Shown: piece by piece, positions 42,823 through 53,540 of the stretch
Numbering within the stretch: the stretch's first letter is position 1
How the letters are laid out: each line of letters starts with the position of its first letter
NCBI GenBank assembly: GCA_928724745.1
Contig: CAKMXJ010000023.1
Span: 1-64,000, forward strand
Direction: 5' to 3'
From: Anthracocystis setariae
Taxonomy: Eukaryota; Basidiomycota; Ustilaginomycetes; Ustilaginales; Ustilaginaceae
DNA: 64,000 nucleotides
Position numbers and translations under genes: made by a program
Notes under the pieces: generated by a model
The model's input: the letters and a program-made list of their open reading frames with translations, nothing else
Database searches by the model: none
Told to the model about the DNA's origin: nothing

Positions 42823-44784
42823 CTAACCCTTGAACCTGTACTTCTTCCTCAATCCCTCGCCATATCTATACAAGACGAGGGGAACCGGCAATCCCAACAA
42901 CCCCAACCCTGTCAGCAGCGTGCAACTCCAACCATAACCCAGATCTTCAAACATGTACTCGGCGCAGAGCGGGAACGCTGCAGCCAGGATGGATCGGATC
43001 AGCACTGCACACGCCGTCGCCGACGCCGAATACGGCACGAATGCATCCACCAGATACACCAGGATCGTTTGGAAACACAAGATCGTCGAAAAGCCAACAA
43101 AGAACGACCCAATCAAAGGTACAATCCAGTGCGTCTGATTCGCCGCTGACCATCCAAACGTAAGCATCCCCACCGGCAGCAACAACATCCCCACAAAGCA
43201 CAGAGGCAACCTGTACTCGGGTCTTCCCTTTTTTGTTTCTTTCTCCGCGCCTTTGCCGCTGTCCGTCACGGCATCCGGGTTGACCACAGGAGTGACATTG
43301 CCGAAAGCAGAGTTGGCGCCTCCATCGCTGATACGGCTCTTGGACCCCTCTTCAATTTCGGCCGCCTTGAATTGGGCCTTTTTCTCGACATCGCCATCAG
43401 CCTCAACTTGATCAAAATCCCTTTGGCGCAACGTGCGCTTGATCGTCGCTTTGTTCCTGAACAGCAACCAGCTCACCTTGCCATCGGTCATTACCAACCT
43501 TGCATAGATCTCGTCCTGCAACAGAGCATTGGTGAATGCAGCGACAAGGAAGCCCAACCCGAGTCCCAGGTAGGAAAGACCCGAGATGCCCAGATTCCAA
43601 TTGTACGTCGGCAGCACCGCCGTCGACGGTGCGTCCGGCTCGCCAGCACGAGTCATAAACAGCAAAGGATGCTGCGTGATGAACAGGTAGATGATGCCGT
43701 AACAGAAACCGAGGTAGTACGAAAAGATGGCGCAGATCGGGTTGGTGAACAGCAACCTGAACGGTCTCGATTGTGCCAACTTGATCCTCTGCATCACCTC
43801 GTGGCTTGGAAGCACCTTTCTGATCGCCTTGACCACCTTGTCGGTCCAGGTAGGGTTGGGAGCAATGAGTGTTGCTGTGATGGGATCCTGTTCTCGGATT
43901 TCTTCGAGACGCTGTTGAATCAAACGTTGGCGCTTTTCGCGAAGGAGCACGGGCGAGTAGGTCTCTTTGAGGAAGAAAAAGATGATGAAAAACACCACCG
44001 CCGACATGATGGTGGCGGTATGCAACAGCCATCGCCAATCCCTGGTGGCTGCAGCAATAAAGCATCCTAGAATAGAGCCCAACACTGGACCCATCAAAGG
44101 CCCCAAACCGTACAGAGACTGTGCACGACCCCTCTCTTTAGGTGCAAACATATCTCCGATACTACCGGCGCCCAAACTTGGCCCTGTACTGCCCGCAGCA
44201 CCGGCAAAGAACCTCAACACGTTGAGCACGGCAAAGTTGGGACTGAAAGCGGCGGCGAGGTTGAATACAACAAACAGTGCCGAGGTGGCCAGGTAGACTG
44301 GCTGGCGACCAACGGTTTCGGAGCATGGTGCAAGAATAAAAGGGCCGATGCCGAGACCGATGACGAAGAGCGAGATGGGAAGCAACGAGAGTGTGCGCGA
44401 GCCTAAGCTGAAGTCGTGGTCGACGAAGCCGTTGCCGGGAACCAAGATGGAGGAGCCGAGCGGTGAGATGAAGCCCATGAGAGAGATGATGAGTGTGATG
44501 CCCCACTTTTTGGAATGGGACCAGCCACGCGAGTCTTCGTCGCCGATCAAGGTGATTGCTTCGATCTCGGCAGTGGTCAGAGGTCGCAATGGGAATGAAG
44601 GGGGTGGAGGCAGTGGTGTAGAGGAGAGGACGTCATCTTGTGCAAAGCGTGTGTGCGAGGTGGTGTCGCCTCGCGCTAATGTGGGTGGTGGAGGCTGTAT
44701 TGACGACGATGATGCTATTGACATGGTCAAGCTATGGCGATGGTCGTCTCGACTTGGAGATGACGATGTTGGTGATGGTGTCAT
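42823..44784 (-). CDS. MFS transporter, DHA1-type drug:proton antiporter family
   Basis: A single ORF of 653 residues with about 12 hydrophobic segments and a cytosolic N-terminal tail of about 90 residues. TM1 starts near 'WGITLIISLMGFISPLGSSI'. The loop between TM2 and TM3 has 'SETVGRQPVY' (motif A region). TM5 has the antiporter motif 'GLGPLMGPVLGS' (motif C). An unusually long central loop with 'REKRQRLIQQRLEEIREQDP' follows TM6. A second hydrophilic insert of about 100 residues precedes TM9 ('KGAEKETKKGRPEYRLPLCF'). Members of this family export drugs, polyamines or small metabolites. No substrate can be read from the sequence. Confidence 0.85.
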   Translation of the reverse strand: MTPSPTSSSPSRDDHRHSLTMSIASSSSIQPPPPTLARGDTTSHTRFAQDDVLSSTPLPPPPSFPLRPLTTAEIEAITLIGDEDSRGWSHSKKWGITLIISLMGFISPLGSSILVPGNGFVDHDFSLGSRTLSLLPISLFVIGLGIGPFILAPCSETVGRQPVYLATSALFVVFNLAAAFSPNFAVLNVLRFFAGAAGSTGPSLGAGSIGDMFAPKERGRAQSLYGLGPLMGPVLGSILGCFIAAATRDWRWLLHTATIMSAVVFFIIFFFLKETYSPVLLREKRQRLIQQRLEEIREQDPITATLIAPNPTWTDKVVKAIRKVLPSHEVMQRIKLAQSRPFRLLFTNPICAIFSYYLGFCYGIIYLFITQHPLLFMTRAGEPDAPSTAVLPTYNWNLGISGLSYLGLGLGFLVAAFTNALLQDEIYARLVMTDGKVSWLLFRNKATIKRTLRQRDFDQVEADGDVEKKAQFKAAEIEEGSKSRISDGGANSAFGNVTPVVNPDAVTDSGKGAEKETKKGRPEYRLPLCFVGMLLLPVGMLTFGWSAANQTHWIVPLIGSFFVGFSTILCFQTILVYLVDAFVPYSASATACAVLIRSILAAAFPLCAEYMFEDLGYGWSCTLLTGLGLLGLPVPLVLYRYGEGLRKKYRFKG

Positions 44785-46090
44785 GGATGTTGCAGAGAGA
44801 AAGGGTGGCGGAGAGGGCTAGACAGTGTAGATAGTTGATGAGACGATGGTGGTGATGCTACGAGACCATGTCGAGGGCGTTGAACGACAAAGCGGAATTG
44901 ATGAGGGAGAAGTGGTGATGTATATGAGTGGGGCTTGAACGCAAGAAATGCAGGCTTGCTTTGAGACCGCAACGAACGAGATCAAGCTAGTGGGCTGAGC
45001 GTGCGTGGTTAGAGTTATGACAAGAAGCGAGAGCTGAGAGAGAGACAGATGCAGGGAACCCAAGGATCGATAGGTTAGCGAGCCGTGGTACGGCGCTGTG
45101 GGACATGACCACGCGGTCAAGTCGCGGCGGAAAGCGGATTAGGTGCCGTGACGAAGCGAAGCGAATGAATGTGCTGAACTGGTACAATGCGATGGCAGGA
45201 GGTAAGTTGCAAACGAGGTAATTGCCGGAAGAGAACGGGGGTTAAGGGGTGGGGGAGGTGCGAGCGAGAGGATGATGCTAGCTTTAGTGCTGATGGATGC
45301 CGCAGAAAGGATGCAAGGTCGGCAGCAAGCAGCGATGCAAGGCAGAAGCCAACCAAGGAGAGCGGTTGACTGTGAGTGCTGTAATGGATCCAAGCTTTGC
45401 CTTGACTGGTTCGAGAGTACGTGTGTGTGTGTGTGATTGAAAAGTTGGAGATGGAAAAGCGGCTGCTGTAACGGTAAAAGGTTGGTTGCTAGTGATGAGC
45501 TGCGCGCAGTCGGGGCGTCATTGTATAATATGGTCATGACATGATTGCCGGCAGAGAGCAGACTCGGCATGCAAAGGAGCAACGCGGGGACGGAAGGAGT
45601 AGAGGAGGTTGAGGTTGGTGCTAGGCTGTGGACAGACTTGGTCAGCTATGCAGAAGCCAACCGATATTGAACTGTACATCACTGCACTGTAACGTACCAA
45701 AGAGACCGATGGACTGACAGAAGGGCAGAAGGATAATTAATTGGATTTGGCCGAGCGAGCAACAGCAACCACAGCGCAACAGCGCAACAGCGCAACAGAG
45801 CAACAAAATGCGGCAAATGCATAAAATTCAAAGCGGTCCATCAGCCCCGCCGATGCCGTTTTGGTTTTCCTTTTGGTTAATTTGTTTTTTTTTGGCTTTG
45901 CCGATGGCATTGCACGCGGTTGTACGGCATCTCTTTACTAGACAGGATACCGTACATCAACAAGAAGAAGAAGGGCTCAGACTCAATCGGTTGTGGTGCC
46001 ATGATCCTTTCGGGTCTCGCTTTGGCTCATCGCACATTGGCACATAAGCCCAAACAGCAGAGCTGAGTCGAGTCGAGTCGAGTGCAGTGC

Positions 46091-46123
<33 letters not shown>

Positions 46124-46839
46124 TGACCACGTTTGGCCAATGCAGTGCAGCATGGCTTTTGACGTGCCGACGGTTCACACGTCGGCAACTAAACAGCTTC
46201 CAAGCTTATTATACATTACTGTACCTCCCTTGCTTGACCCCCTTTTCATTCACATTGTGTCAAGTATCACTGTTCTGTATGCCATGTTTCCCGATTTGTC
46301 TATTCTGCAAAGTGTAGTGTAGCTAGCACTCACCTGCGGTGTTCCAGGGTGATCCAACCAACTCGAACTCTGAATGCAGACGAGCCAAACGCTGTGAGTT
46401 GAGCCAGAGACGAGGAATCACAGAGTACAGTCAACTGCACTGCATTGCACTGTTGCCGAACAAGTGCGGGACCAAAACGTAATCTTCGGCACGCAACTCG
46501 AGTTCGTATTCTTAGTTGAATCGGCACGCTTTTCAAATGGCGATACAAAATTGTTGCTTTTGCACCTACAAAACTCAGCTCCGACCAGTCTTGGCATTCT
46601 GCCGATGGCTTTTTCAGCCTTTTTCAAGCGAAGAGTATAGAAGATCGCGATAAAGCTAAGTAACGAAAACACCTCATCGGGAGTAAGACTTCAGTGACAG
46701 CCAACTCGATTTGTTTGCTCAACTGTCATACTCCTGTCAAGCTCGTCTTACATCTAGGATGGAACTCGGTGGGGTATACATAACAGTACAGTACATACAG
46801 AGTACAGATCACGTTGCAGATCCGAACCACGTTGACAGC
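44785..46839. other. Gene-free 2 kb spacer
   Basis: Upstream of the transporter and downstream of the Gemin2 gene. Holds a poly-A run of 30 at 46092-46121, gagtc repeats just before it, and gcaacagcgcaaca repeats near 45776-45802. Open frames here are short and unlike proteins. No RNA gene recognised. Confidence 0.55.
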
Positions 46840-47841
46840 TCAAGTGACGCGGCGCATGTCCAGCTTGGCATCGTCCCACAGGTCTTGTTGACCCCAGATG
46901 CCCGCAACGATGGCGACTACCATCCATGCTCCGGCTTCGTCTCTTCTCCATCTCGCCTCTGCCTGTTGTGTTTCGACGTCGTCGTGTTCCTTGGCTATCT
47001 GACCCCGAGATTGAATCGCTTTGCGTCGGATCCTGGCCAGCGTAATCGCTGCAACGCACGCTCTCGCCAACGTCCTCAACGTACTGATCTCCTCACTCAT
47101 CAACCTCCCATCTAACCGCAAAAGCAACGAAAACATCCATCTCGCATGCAACCCTTGAATCACTTGGCCTCCATCCCCACCTTGACTGTCCGGTATTGGC
47201 ACGCGATGTGCTAGCCAATAAGGAAATGCTTCCAACAAGCCCAAGATCTGCTCGTTGCTTAGTCGAAGCAGCAGCGCTCCACATGGTTCCTTGATCCTCC
47301 ATTCGTGTGCTTTGTCCGGCTTTTCTTCTGACACCGGTGGTCTTCCATGGATCCAAGCATACCACGCATTATGGTTGCCAATCTTGGGCAGATCATCTTT
47401 GGCGAGCTTCACCTCTTGCGTCGGCGCATTCGAGAGCGCCTCTCGTGCATTTCGATACTGCGTCTCGAACGCCTTTCTCCATTCCATGTTGGGCATGCAT
47501 AGGTGCTCATCGTCGTCTTGTTTGCCTTGTTCTGGCGTCGGTGAAGCGGAAGCTCCCGTTTTGGATTCGCTTGCTTGCTCCTTCACCCGAGTCGCCAGCG
47601 TAGCGAAAGGGTTGTGTTGAGCGACAACCACACCAGGTGCAGCTGCTGCTTCGCGTCGTACGATGGCCAGATATTGCTCGCCATCCACCGGGTCTCCACA
47701 AAAGTCGTCTGGTAGAATGGCAACCGGAAGTGACTGCACACCAACCGATTCATCGTAGCCTGCTGAAGATGACGCCTTGGTCTCGCTGAAGCGGCGTTTC
47801 TTTTGCGCTGGACCCGCTGACAGTGACATCTTGAATGTCAA
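46840..47841 (-). CDS. GEMIN2: Gemin2/SIP1-family snRNP assembly factor
   Basis: By family a partner of SMN in cytoplasmic Sm-ring assembly (yeast Brr1 is distant). A single ORF of 333 residues, with a likely start at the first Met or the Met at residue 5 (MSLSAG). The N-terminal signature 'LPVAILPDDF' and 'PVDGEQYLAIVRREAAAAP' matches the Gemin2 'DGEEYLxxVRxEA' block. Mid-protein 'WYAWIHGRPP', a helical 'HARWMFSLLLRLDGRLMSEE' and 'TLRTLARAC' are followed by a C-terminal 'AGAWMVVAIVAGIWGQQDLWD', which matches the conserved end of the family. An acidic/low-complexity stretch near 95-115 is unassigned. Confidence 0.8.
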   Translation of the reverse strand: MTFKMSLSAGPAQKKRRFSETKASSSAGYDESVGVQSLPVAILPDDFCGDPVDGEQYLAIVRREAAAAPGVVVAQHNPFATLATRVKEQASESKTGASASPTPEQGKQDDDEHLCMPNMEWRKAFETQYRNAREALSNAPTQEVKLAKDDLPKIGNHNAWYAWIHGRPPVSEEKPDKAHEWRIKEPCGALLLRLSNEQILGLLEAFPYWLAHRVPIPDSQGGDGGQVIQGLHARWMFSLLLRLDGRLMSEEISTLRTLARACVAAITLARIRRKAIQSRGQIAKEHDDVETQQAEARWRRDEAGAWMVVAIVAGIWGQQDLWDDAKLDMRRVT

Positions 47842-48185
47842 CCACTTGCTAGAGCGTGAACATGATCAGCAGCACATGCTCTTGTATTGCTCCCAAGATG
47901 AACTCTGCGTGGCAGTTGGTCAAAGAACGGATGATGAAACTAAAAGTTGTCCGTCGTTGCTCAGGCTCCATGCATTGTGATTCTTAACAGTATAAAAAAA
48001 AAAAAGAGACATTATTCTTGTTTCTTCTTTTCAACATAACATCCTGATTATTTCGGCTCCGAGTCGTTTGGGACTCTTTTTTGAGAAAGAATCGTCTCCT
48101 CTTGCCAATTTGGCCTGTCAATCTTCTTCCTGTCCATCTTCATCGCGTTCACCATCAACCCTTACTGTCTTGACCTCTGGAAGAG
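47842..48185. promoter_or_regulatory. Divergent promoter region, GEMIN2 / uS14m
   Basis: A 344-bp region shared by two divergent start codons. A short A-run (47995-48005) and pyrimidine-rich leader sequence lie before the uS14m start. No specific site recognised. Confidence 0.4.
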
Positions 48186-48592
48186 ATGCCGATCCGACCC
48201 AACGCCCGCGTTCTGCGCGACATGGCTAAGCGCCAAGCCGTCCAATCCAACGAACTCGTACGCCGCGCATTCAAATACATCGCGCGTAACACCACCCTGC
48301 CCCAAAAGGTTCGACACCAAGCTCAACTTCAACTCAACCTGTTCCCCAACAAGACCCGTCCAGTCGCCGTCTCAAATAGATGTATCGAGACCGGCAGAGG
48401 TAGGGGCATCATCGGCGAATTCGGACTGTGCAGAGTAAGTTGCCAACACTACACGATCCAGCCCAACCGTCGAGCAGCAATGGCTGACTGACACAAATTC
48501 TTGTCGCTTTCTTCGTTGCCACCATAAAGTTTCAGTTCAGGTTGAAAGCGTTAGCCAACGAGCTTCCCGGTGTCAAGAAGGCTTCGTGGTAA
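48186..48592 (+). CDS. MRP2: Mitochondrial ribosomal protein uS14 (Mrp2)
   Basis: Small-subunit mitoribosome protein. Exons 48186-48434 and 48530-48592, with a 95-bp intron (GTAAGT...AAAG, phase 0), give 103 residues. 'QKVRHQAQLQLNLFPNKTRP', 'NRCIETGRGRGIIGEFGLCR' and, across the junction, 'FQFRLKALANELPGVKKASW' match the bacterial S14 core and its universal 'PGxxKASW' ending. An alternative acceptor six bases further (TTTCAG) would delete FQ. The upstream one aligns better with 'LSRIKVR' of bacterial S14. The zinc-binding cysteines of some S14 proteins are absent, as is usual for the mitochondrial form. Confidence 0.93.
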
Positions 48593-49153
48593 CCTTGTCA
48601 TCGCCATCTCACCAATCGCAAAAATCACTTTACATCGCATCACCATTTCCGTTTGTTCCCTACCTTGTACACTAGCCGATTTACTTTCCTACGCAAACTT
48701 GATGACTCCAATCTGCTTAAGGAAACTTACTAGCGATACGTCGCCATATTGACATCGGTTGTCCAAGAGACTTACAACGGCCACCCAACCATAACAAGAA
48801 GGGCAACGACGATCAGCCTTCCCCCTGCTCATGACAACCTGGCACACCATTTGAGCGCATGGTAGCAATATCTTGTTGTCGTGCATCTCACTGCTTGCGA
48901 TACAAGTGGCTCTGGCAGTGTGCATCATTCCAACGCAATGGTGGTTGAGCATGCACGTTGGCAATGAACTGAAAGTGTACTAACCTAACAAAGGAGCGAG
49001 GCAAGTTTGAATTTCGGGTTTCGGAGGCTATGAGAACACGCTCACGCCGTGCTTTGGTTATGTCTGTCCACTTTGTCCGCATCCTTTCTATCCTTGACTT
49101 GAACCGCATCCTCTCTTCGTCGCAAACCTCACCTTGTTGGTCAACTTACCGCC
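48593..49153. other. Spacer between uS14m and TAF9
   Basis: No gene seen; 3' region of uS14m and upstream region of TAF9. Confidence 0.55.
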
Positions 49154-49992
49154 ATGGTGGTTCATCCAGATGCATCTGAAGCCGGTCTCAACGGTCCCAT
49201 CCCTCGCGATGCGCGCCTTATCGCCGTCATACTTGCCTCGATGGGAGTCTCGGATGTCGAACCTACCGTGCTCCTCCAACTCCTCGAATTCGCACACCGC
49301 TACACCTACGACGTACTCTCCGACGCACTCGTCTACTCGGACCATGCAAATTCGCGCCAGGCAGGCACAAACCTTAGCTTGGACGACGTCAACCTCGCCA
49401 TCCAAACAAGAGTCAATCACTCATTCACCCAACCACCAGACAAAGACGTAAGCATTCCCCTCCCACCTCCCCCTCTGTCACAGCATCGCTGAGAGTTGGA
49501 TCTGACCATAAGATTTTGATCGATGTGGGGGTTTTATGGTGGCAGATGTTGTTGAGTTTGGCGAGTACGGTGAATGCGATTCCCTTGCCGCCCATTTCCG
49601 ATCGACATGGAGTTCGCTTGCCGCCGCAACAACATTGTCTCACGAACGTCAACTTTTCCATCGTACCCAATCCACCTCCCGAGGACTTTGACGATTTCGA
49701 GGAACAACAACACGCTTCATCCACCACTGCCGTCCGCGCAAATATCGAGACCGAACCATCACAGACAACAACGCAAACGTCTTCGATCTTCGACACTTCC
49801 ACAAACCCACCACCCACCAACCACGATGAAGACGACGATTACGACAACGACGATGGCGACGTAAGCATGACTACCATCCAACCCAGCCAATCCCAATCGC
49901 TATCCCAACCACCGCCATCAGCTTCGATCTCTGAATCGCACGAAAGCAGAGGCGTAAAACGAAGTCTGGACGAAGACGAGAACTACGATTAA
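49154..49992 (+). CDS. TAF9: TAF9, histone-fold subunit of TFIID and SAGA
   Basis: Pairs with TAF6 in TFIID and SAGA. Exons 49154-49447 and 49546-49992, with a 98-bp intron (GTAAGC...GGCAG, phase 0), give 246 residues. The histone fold has 'PRDARLIAVILASMGVSDVE', 'LLQLLEFAHRYTYDVLSDAL', 'YSDHA', 'LSLDDVNLAIQTRVNHSF' and 'PPDKD'. Exon 2 continues 'MLLSLASTVNAIPLPPISDR' and 'GVRLPPQQHCLTNVNF', which is the conserved TAF9 region after the fold. The C-terminal 85 residues are acidic and Ser/Gln-rich, with a late basic 'GVKRSLDEDE'. A GTAAGC inside exon 2 (49861) could be a second donor, but the frame stays open so I did not use it. Confidence 0.94.
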
Positions 49993-50158
49993 CCCATTCC
50001 CCACCGCGCACTCCTTGTTCGCCCACCCGATTGTATCAGTACTGTATACTTGTTTCTCTCTCACATTCAAACAAACAAACCGATGAATTGCCAAAAGGAA
50101 AGGGGAGGGTGTGGTTGCATTGAACGCAGTTGGGAGACAAACGTGATAGAAAGAGCAA

Positions 50159-52015
50159 TTACTGCGGCTGTGAGGCATTATTGTAAGCAGCTACGCCACC
50201 TTCGTGTGCAGCCGCCGCGGCTTGTTGTCTGTAATACTCCTCCCACTCCTTTGTATAATCAACCGCTCCTTCGGCACCAACCGAAGCCGCGGTGGCAGCA
50301 GCGTTTGGATCCGCATACGCCGCCTGTGCCGCATAGTACGCCGCCCACTCTGCCGAATAGTCCTTCTGCCCTTCTCCCTCCCCTGCTGCTTGTGCTGCTG
50401 GTTGCTGATCGTATCCACCGTAACCTCCATGCTGCGAGGGTTGCGAGGGCTGATGTTGGTTAGGGAACCCTTGATAACCCGCACGGTCACCGCGATTGTT
50501 ATACCCGCCACGACCACCCCACCCACCACCCCTACCACCATACTCACCCCCACGAGGAGCACCAAACCCAGGCTGAGTCCAAACTTCCGGATTACGCCAA
50601 GGCGGGATCTTCTTCCCATCCGCACCCACCGCCCCGCCACCACCACCACCGTTGGTCACCGCTCCGCCCACATTCGCACCGGCAGCAGCCGGCTCCCCCA
50701 ACTCGGCCATGAGATTCGCATACTCTGAATCGAACTGCCTGTTGCCCGTCCCACCCGAAGCAGCCACCCCGCCAGCAGGAGCAAAACCTCCTGCGACCCC
50801 CCTACCCTGAGTGCAATCCCTCGCCAGATGACCCTGGCCGCCACATCGATGACAGATGATATGCGCCGTCCAATTACGCTGCTCTGGACACTCGAACGCA
50901 CGATGCCCTTTATTGCCGCAATTCTTGCACAGCTGGTTCTCATCATCCCTCAACGTCCCATTCAACGCCGCCAACTCGCGCAACTGGTTCCTCTTGTGAT
51001 CGTTCTCCCCCTCGGGCGTACTGGCCGCAGTCTCGATAACCTGATTAATGAGCTTGATGCACTTCTTGACAGCAGCCTCATCATCTGCCTGCACGACGCA
51101 ATGCATCTCCTCCTCATCCTCGTCACCTCCTTTGCCTTTGCCTTCCTTGACACTGCCTTTACCGCGGATCGAGATCTTGGCACCACTCTGCCTCTCCATC
51201 GTCTTGAGCGTATTGCCCCTGGGCCCGACCAACAGACCGAAGAAGTTGATCTCGGGGAACTCCTTGATGGGCAAGTACACTTTTTCTGTGGGACGCTGGT
51301 TGCGCTTGATCGCATGGTAGTCGGAGGGTGCGCGGTAGTTGGGATCGAGTTTGAGCTGACGATCAACGAGCGCGATACGTTCGTCTTCGAGCTTCTTGCG
51401 GTAGCGCACTTCGCGGGTGTTGGTACGTCGGCCTTGGTTGTCGTACGTAGGTGGCGGAGACGGCGAGCGCTCGCGATCGGGAGGAACAAAGTCGCCCGAA
51501 CGCAATTTGCGCGAGATTTCATCGAGACGCACTTGGATGGCGTACTTGTCGAGATCTTCGGGAGAGACGTTGGCCGAGATGGCAGTGGGGATGGTGACTT
51601 TGTCGGAAGCATCGCCCCAACGGGATTTACGCTTTCGCGGACCTGCATCGGCGCCATTCGCATCTGGTGCTGAAGAGGAAGCGCCAGGGTAAGAAGAAGA
51701 GGAGGAGGAGGAGGGGTGGTCACGCTTGATGCCGATACTAGCAGCGACGGCGGCAGCGGCAGCAAGAGCGGCGTCCCTTGGATTGGATGCAGATGAGGAG
51801 GATGAAGGATTGTAGGAAGTCGGATTGTATGGTCTGGATTGTTGGTGCTGGTTATAAGACGGATAGGGATCGGACTGGTGGTGGTGGTGATGGTGGGAAG
51901 GTGGTGAGCCAGAGACGGAAGGAGGTGCACCTTCGCCTCGGCCACCCCAACGTCTCGCACCTTGAAGCGGTTGAGCATTCATGCCCGTGCGTTGGGCATT
52001 GCTCCTCCAAGACAT
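50159..52015 (-). CDS. MSL5: Branchpoint-binding protein (SF1/BBP)
   Basis: Recognises the intron branchpoint in the early spliceosome. The frame is open from 52213, but the likely start is the Met at 52015 (MSWRSNAQRTG), giving 618 residues. The preceding 66 codons are Phe/Ile-rich and unlike the family. Order: a disordered Ser/His/Tyr-rich leader; the SF1 helix-hairpin region 'RKRKSRWGDASDKVTIPTAI'; KH-QUA2 with 'EINFFGLLVGPRGNTLKTME' and 'SGAKISIRGKGSVKEG'; and two CCHC zinc knuckles, 'CKNCGNKGHRAFEC' and 'CHRCGGQGHLARDC'. A Gly/Arg-rich 'GGRGGGWGGRGGYNNRG' tail follows, with two 'EWxxYY' repeats ('AEWAAYYAAQ', 'KEWEEYYRQQ') at the end. Confidence 0.95.
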   Translation of the reverse strand: MSWRSNAQRTGMNAQPLQGARRWGGRGEGAPPSVSGSPPSHHHHHHQSDPYPSYNQHQQSRPYNPTSYNPSSSSSASNPRDAALAAAAAVAASIGIKRDHPSSSSSSSYPGASSSAPDANGADAGPRKRKSRWGDASDKVTIPTAISANVSPEDLDKYAIQVRLDEISRKLRSGDFVPPDRERSPSPPPTYDNQGRRTNTREVRYRKKLEDERIALVDRQLKLDPNYRAPSDYHAIKRNQRPTEKVYLPIKEFPEINFFGLLVGPRGNTLKTMERQSGAKISIRGKGSVKEGKGKGGDEDEEEMHCVVQADDEAAVKKCIKLINQVIETAASTPEGENDHKRNQLRELAALNGTLRDDENQLCKNCGNKGHRAFECPEQRNWTAHIICHRCGGQGHLARDCTQGRGVAGGFAPAGGVAASGGTGNRQFDSEYANLMAELGEPAAAGANVGGAVTNGGGGGGAVGADGKKIPPWRNPEVWTQPGFGAPRGGEYGGRGGGWGGRGGYNNRGDRAGYQGFPNQHQPSQPSQHGGYGGYDQQPAAQAAGEGEGQKDYSAEWAAYYAAQAAYADPNAAATAASVGAEGAVDYTKEWEEYYRQQAAAAAHEGGVAAYNNASQPQ

Positions 52016-53540
52016 GGTTGGATTTGGGTAGTATGTAGAAAGTGGGTGGATGTGTGCGTGTGTGATGAGGATGAGGATGGTGAGCAGACAACGAATGGAT
52101 GGAAGCGAAGAAGCGACCAAAACGAAACCGAACGCACACAAAAAAAAAAAAAACAAATATATATGAAATATATCCAAAACATTGTCCAATTGGCGGAACC
52201 CTGACATCGGCAATTCATCTCACTTTGCCATGCAGTTGGCTTCCCGATCCAAATCCAATCCACTGTTATTTTTCAAGACCTCTAACATTGTTAGTAGAGT
52301 GAAGAAATGGTAAAGTAGTGATCGTGCAAAGTGCGTGTTGCGTAAAGAGGCGTTTGATTAACGTATGGACCCTGAACGGGCTGTTGTGAGGCAACCAGCG
52401 ACACGTAAGCCTTTTTGGCTTTCTTCCAGCCGAGATGCTACATGACAGACACAGCTTTGGCATGCTCACGGTAATACAGCTAGACTACAGTATGGTCAAT
52501 GCTGTGGAACGTCAGCTTAGCATCACATCATGGCTTTCAGCGTTCAGACCAGTGTTGTCAAGAGCATATGTCGACGTGGAAGGTCATGGTCCAGCCTCTC
52601 TATCTGGGATGGTTGTGTTCTTTTTCTTAGGGTTCCATCATCTTCTCTTGTCTGCGGGAACAGGATGCCGTATAGTACTGTATAGTGTGGTTGGCACGCT
52701 GATCCAGGCGGGTCACAGAATCATACAAAAAAAAAAAAAAAAGTGAATTGGGTGTTGTGTGACAAGCAATACTCGATTGATTGCGCTGACAGACCAAGCG
52801 CAAGGCATCGAGCGAGAAAAAGGGGCAAAGAAGAAGGCAAAGGGCCCGAGCGGCAATTTGTTACTTTACTACTGCAGTGCAATGCATTCTGTTACAGTAT
52901 TCAAGCACGAAAGGAAACAAAGCTGAGCTGAGTTGAGCTGAGCTTTGGATTGGTTTGACTTTCCAAAACAGTAACTCTGTATGTGGCGAACGCGCCGCTG
53001 CTCAGCTTTTGGTGAGCTTTTTTTTGTTGGTTGCGTACGCACACATTACAGTATTATTGAATTTGGAATGATTGAATGAATATCAAGGCATTTTGAAAGG
53101 CGTTTGCTCGCTTGCTTTGCTTAGCTCCGAGTGCAGTACAGTACTGTACAGTACAGTACACTGTAGTACGCTGAAAGCCACTTTGACTCTGCTCAGCGAG
53201 ATACGATGGACACATGCGCATACACATCTTCTCCTATTGCACCATCTTATCTCTTTCTCTTCTCTCTCTCTTCTCTCTCTCTCTTCTCTCTCTCTCTCCT
53301 ACGCACACATTGACACACACTGATACTCAACCCCGCTCAGACAATCTATCGCACTCACCCTCGCCATCAACTTGACTGTTTGCGCTCACCATCAACCCGT
53401 CGATCGCACCAAACAGTCTCATACCCCAAGCTACCACCATTGAACTGCACTTCGCCCTTTGCTCCTACACTCTTCTCAACCACAATTGCACTCGAAGACG
53501 GCCAGTTCCACTAGCTCGAGAGTCGAACGTAGCTTTCATC
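52016..53540. other. Divergent spacer, BBP / bZIP upstream regions
   Basis: No gene seen. Poly-A runs at 52140 and 52727. The sequence at 53134-53169 is built from overlapping gtacagtactgtac palindromes. A CT-rich run (53250-53300) is typical of leaders in this window. Confidence 0.55.

Noticed and set aside
40631..49992. A TFIID gene cluster (TAF8 and TAF9)
   Set aside because: Five unrelated features lie between them on both strands. Closeness of two TAF genes is likely chance.
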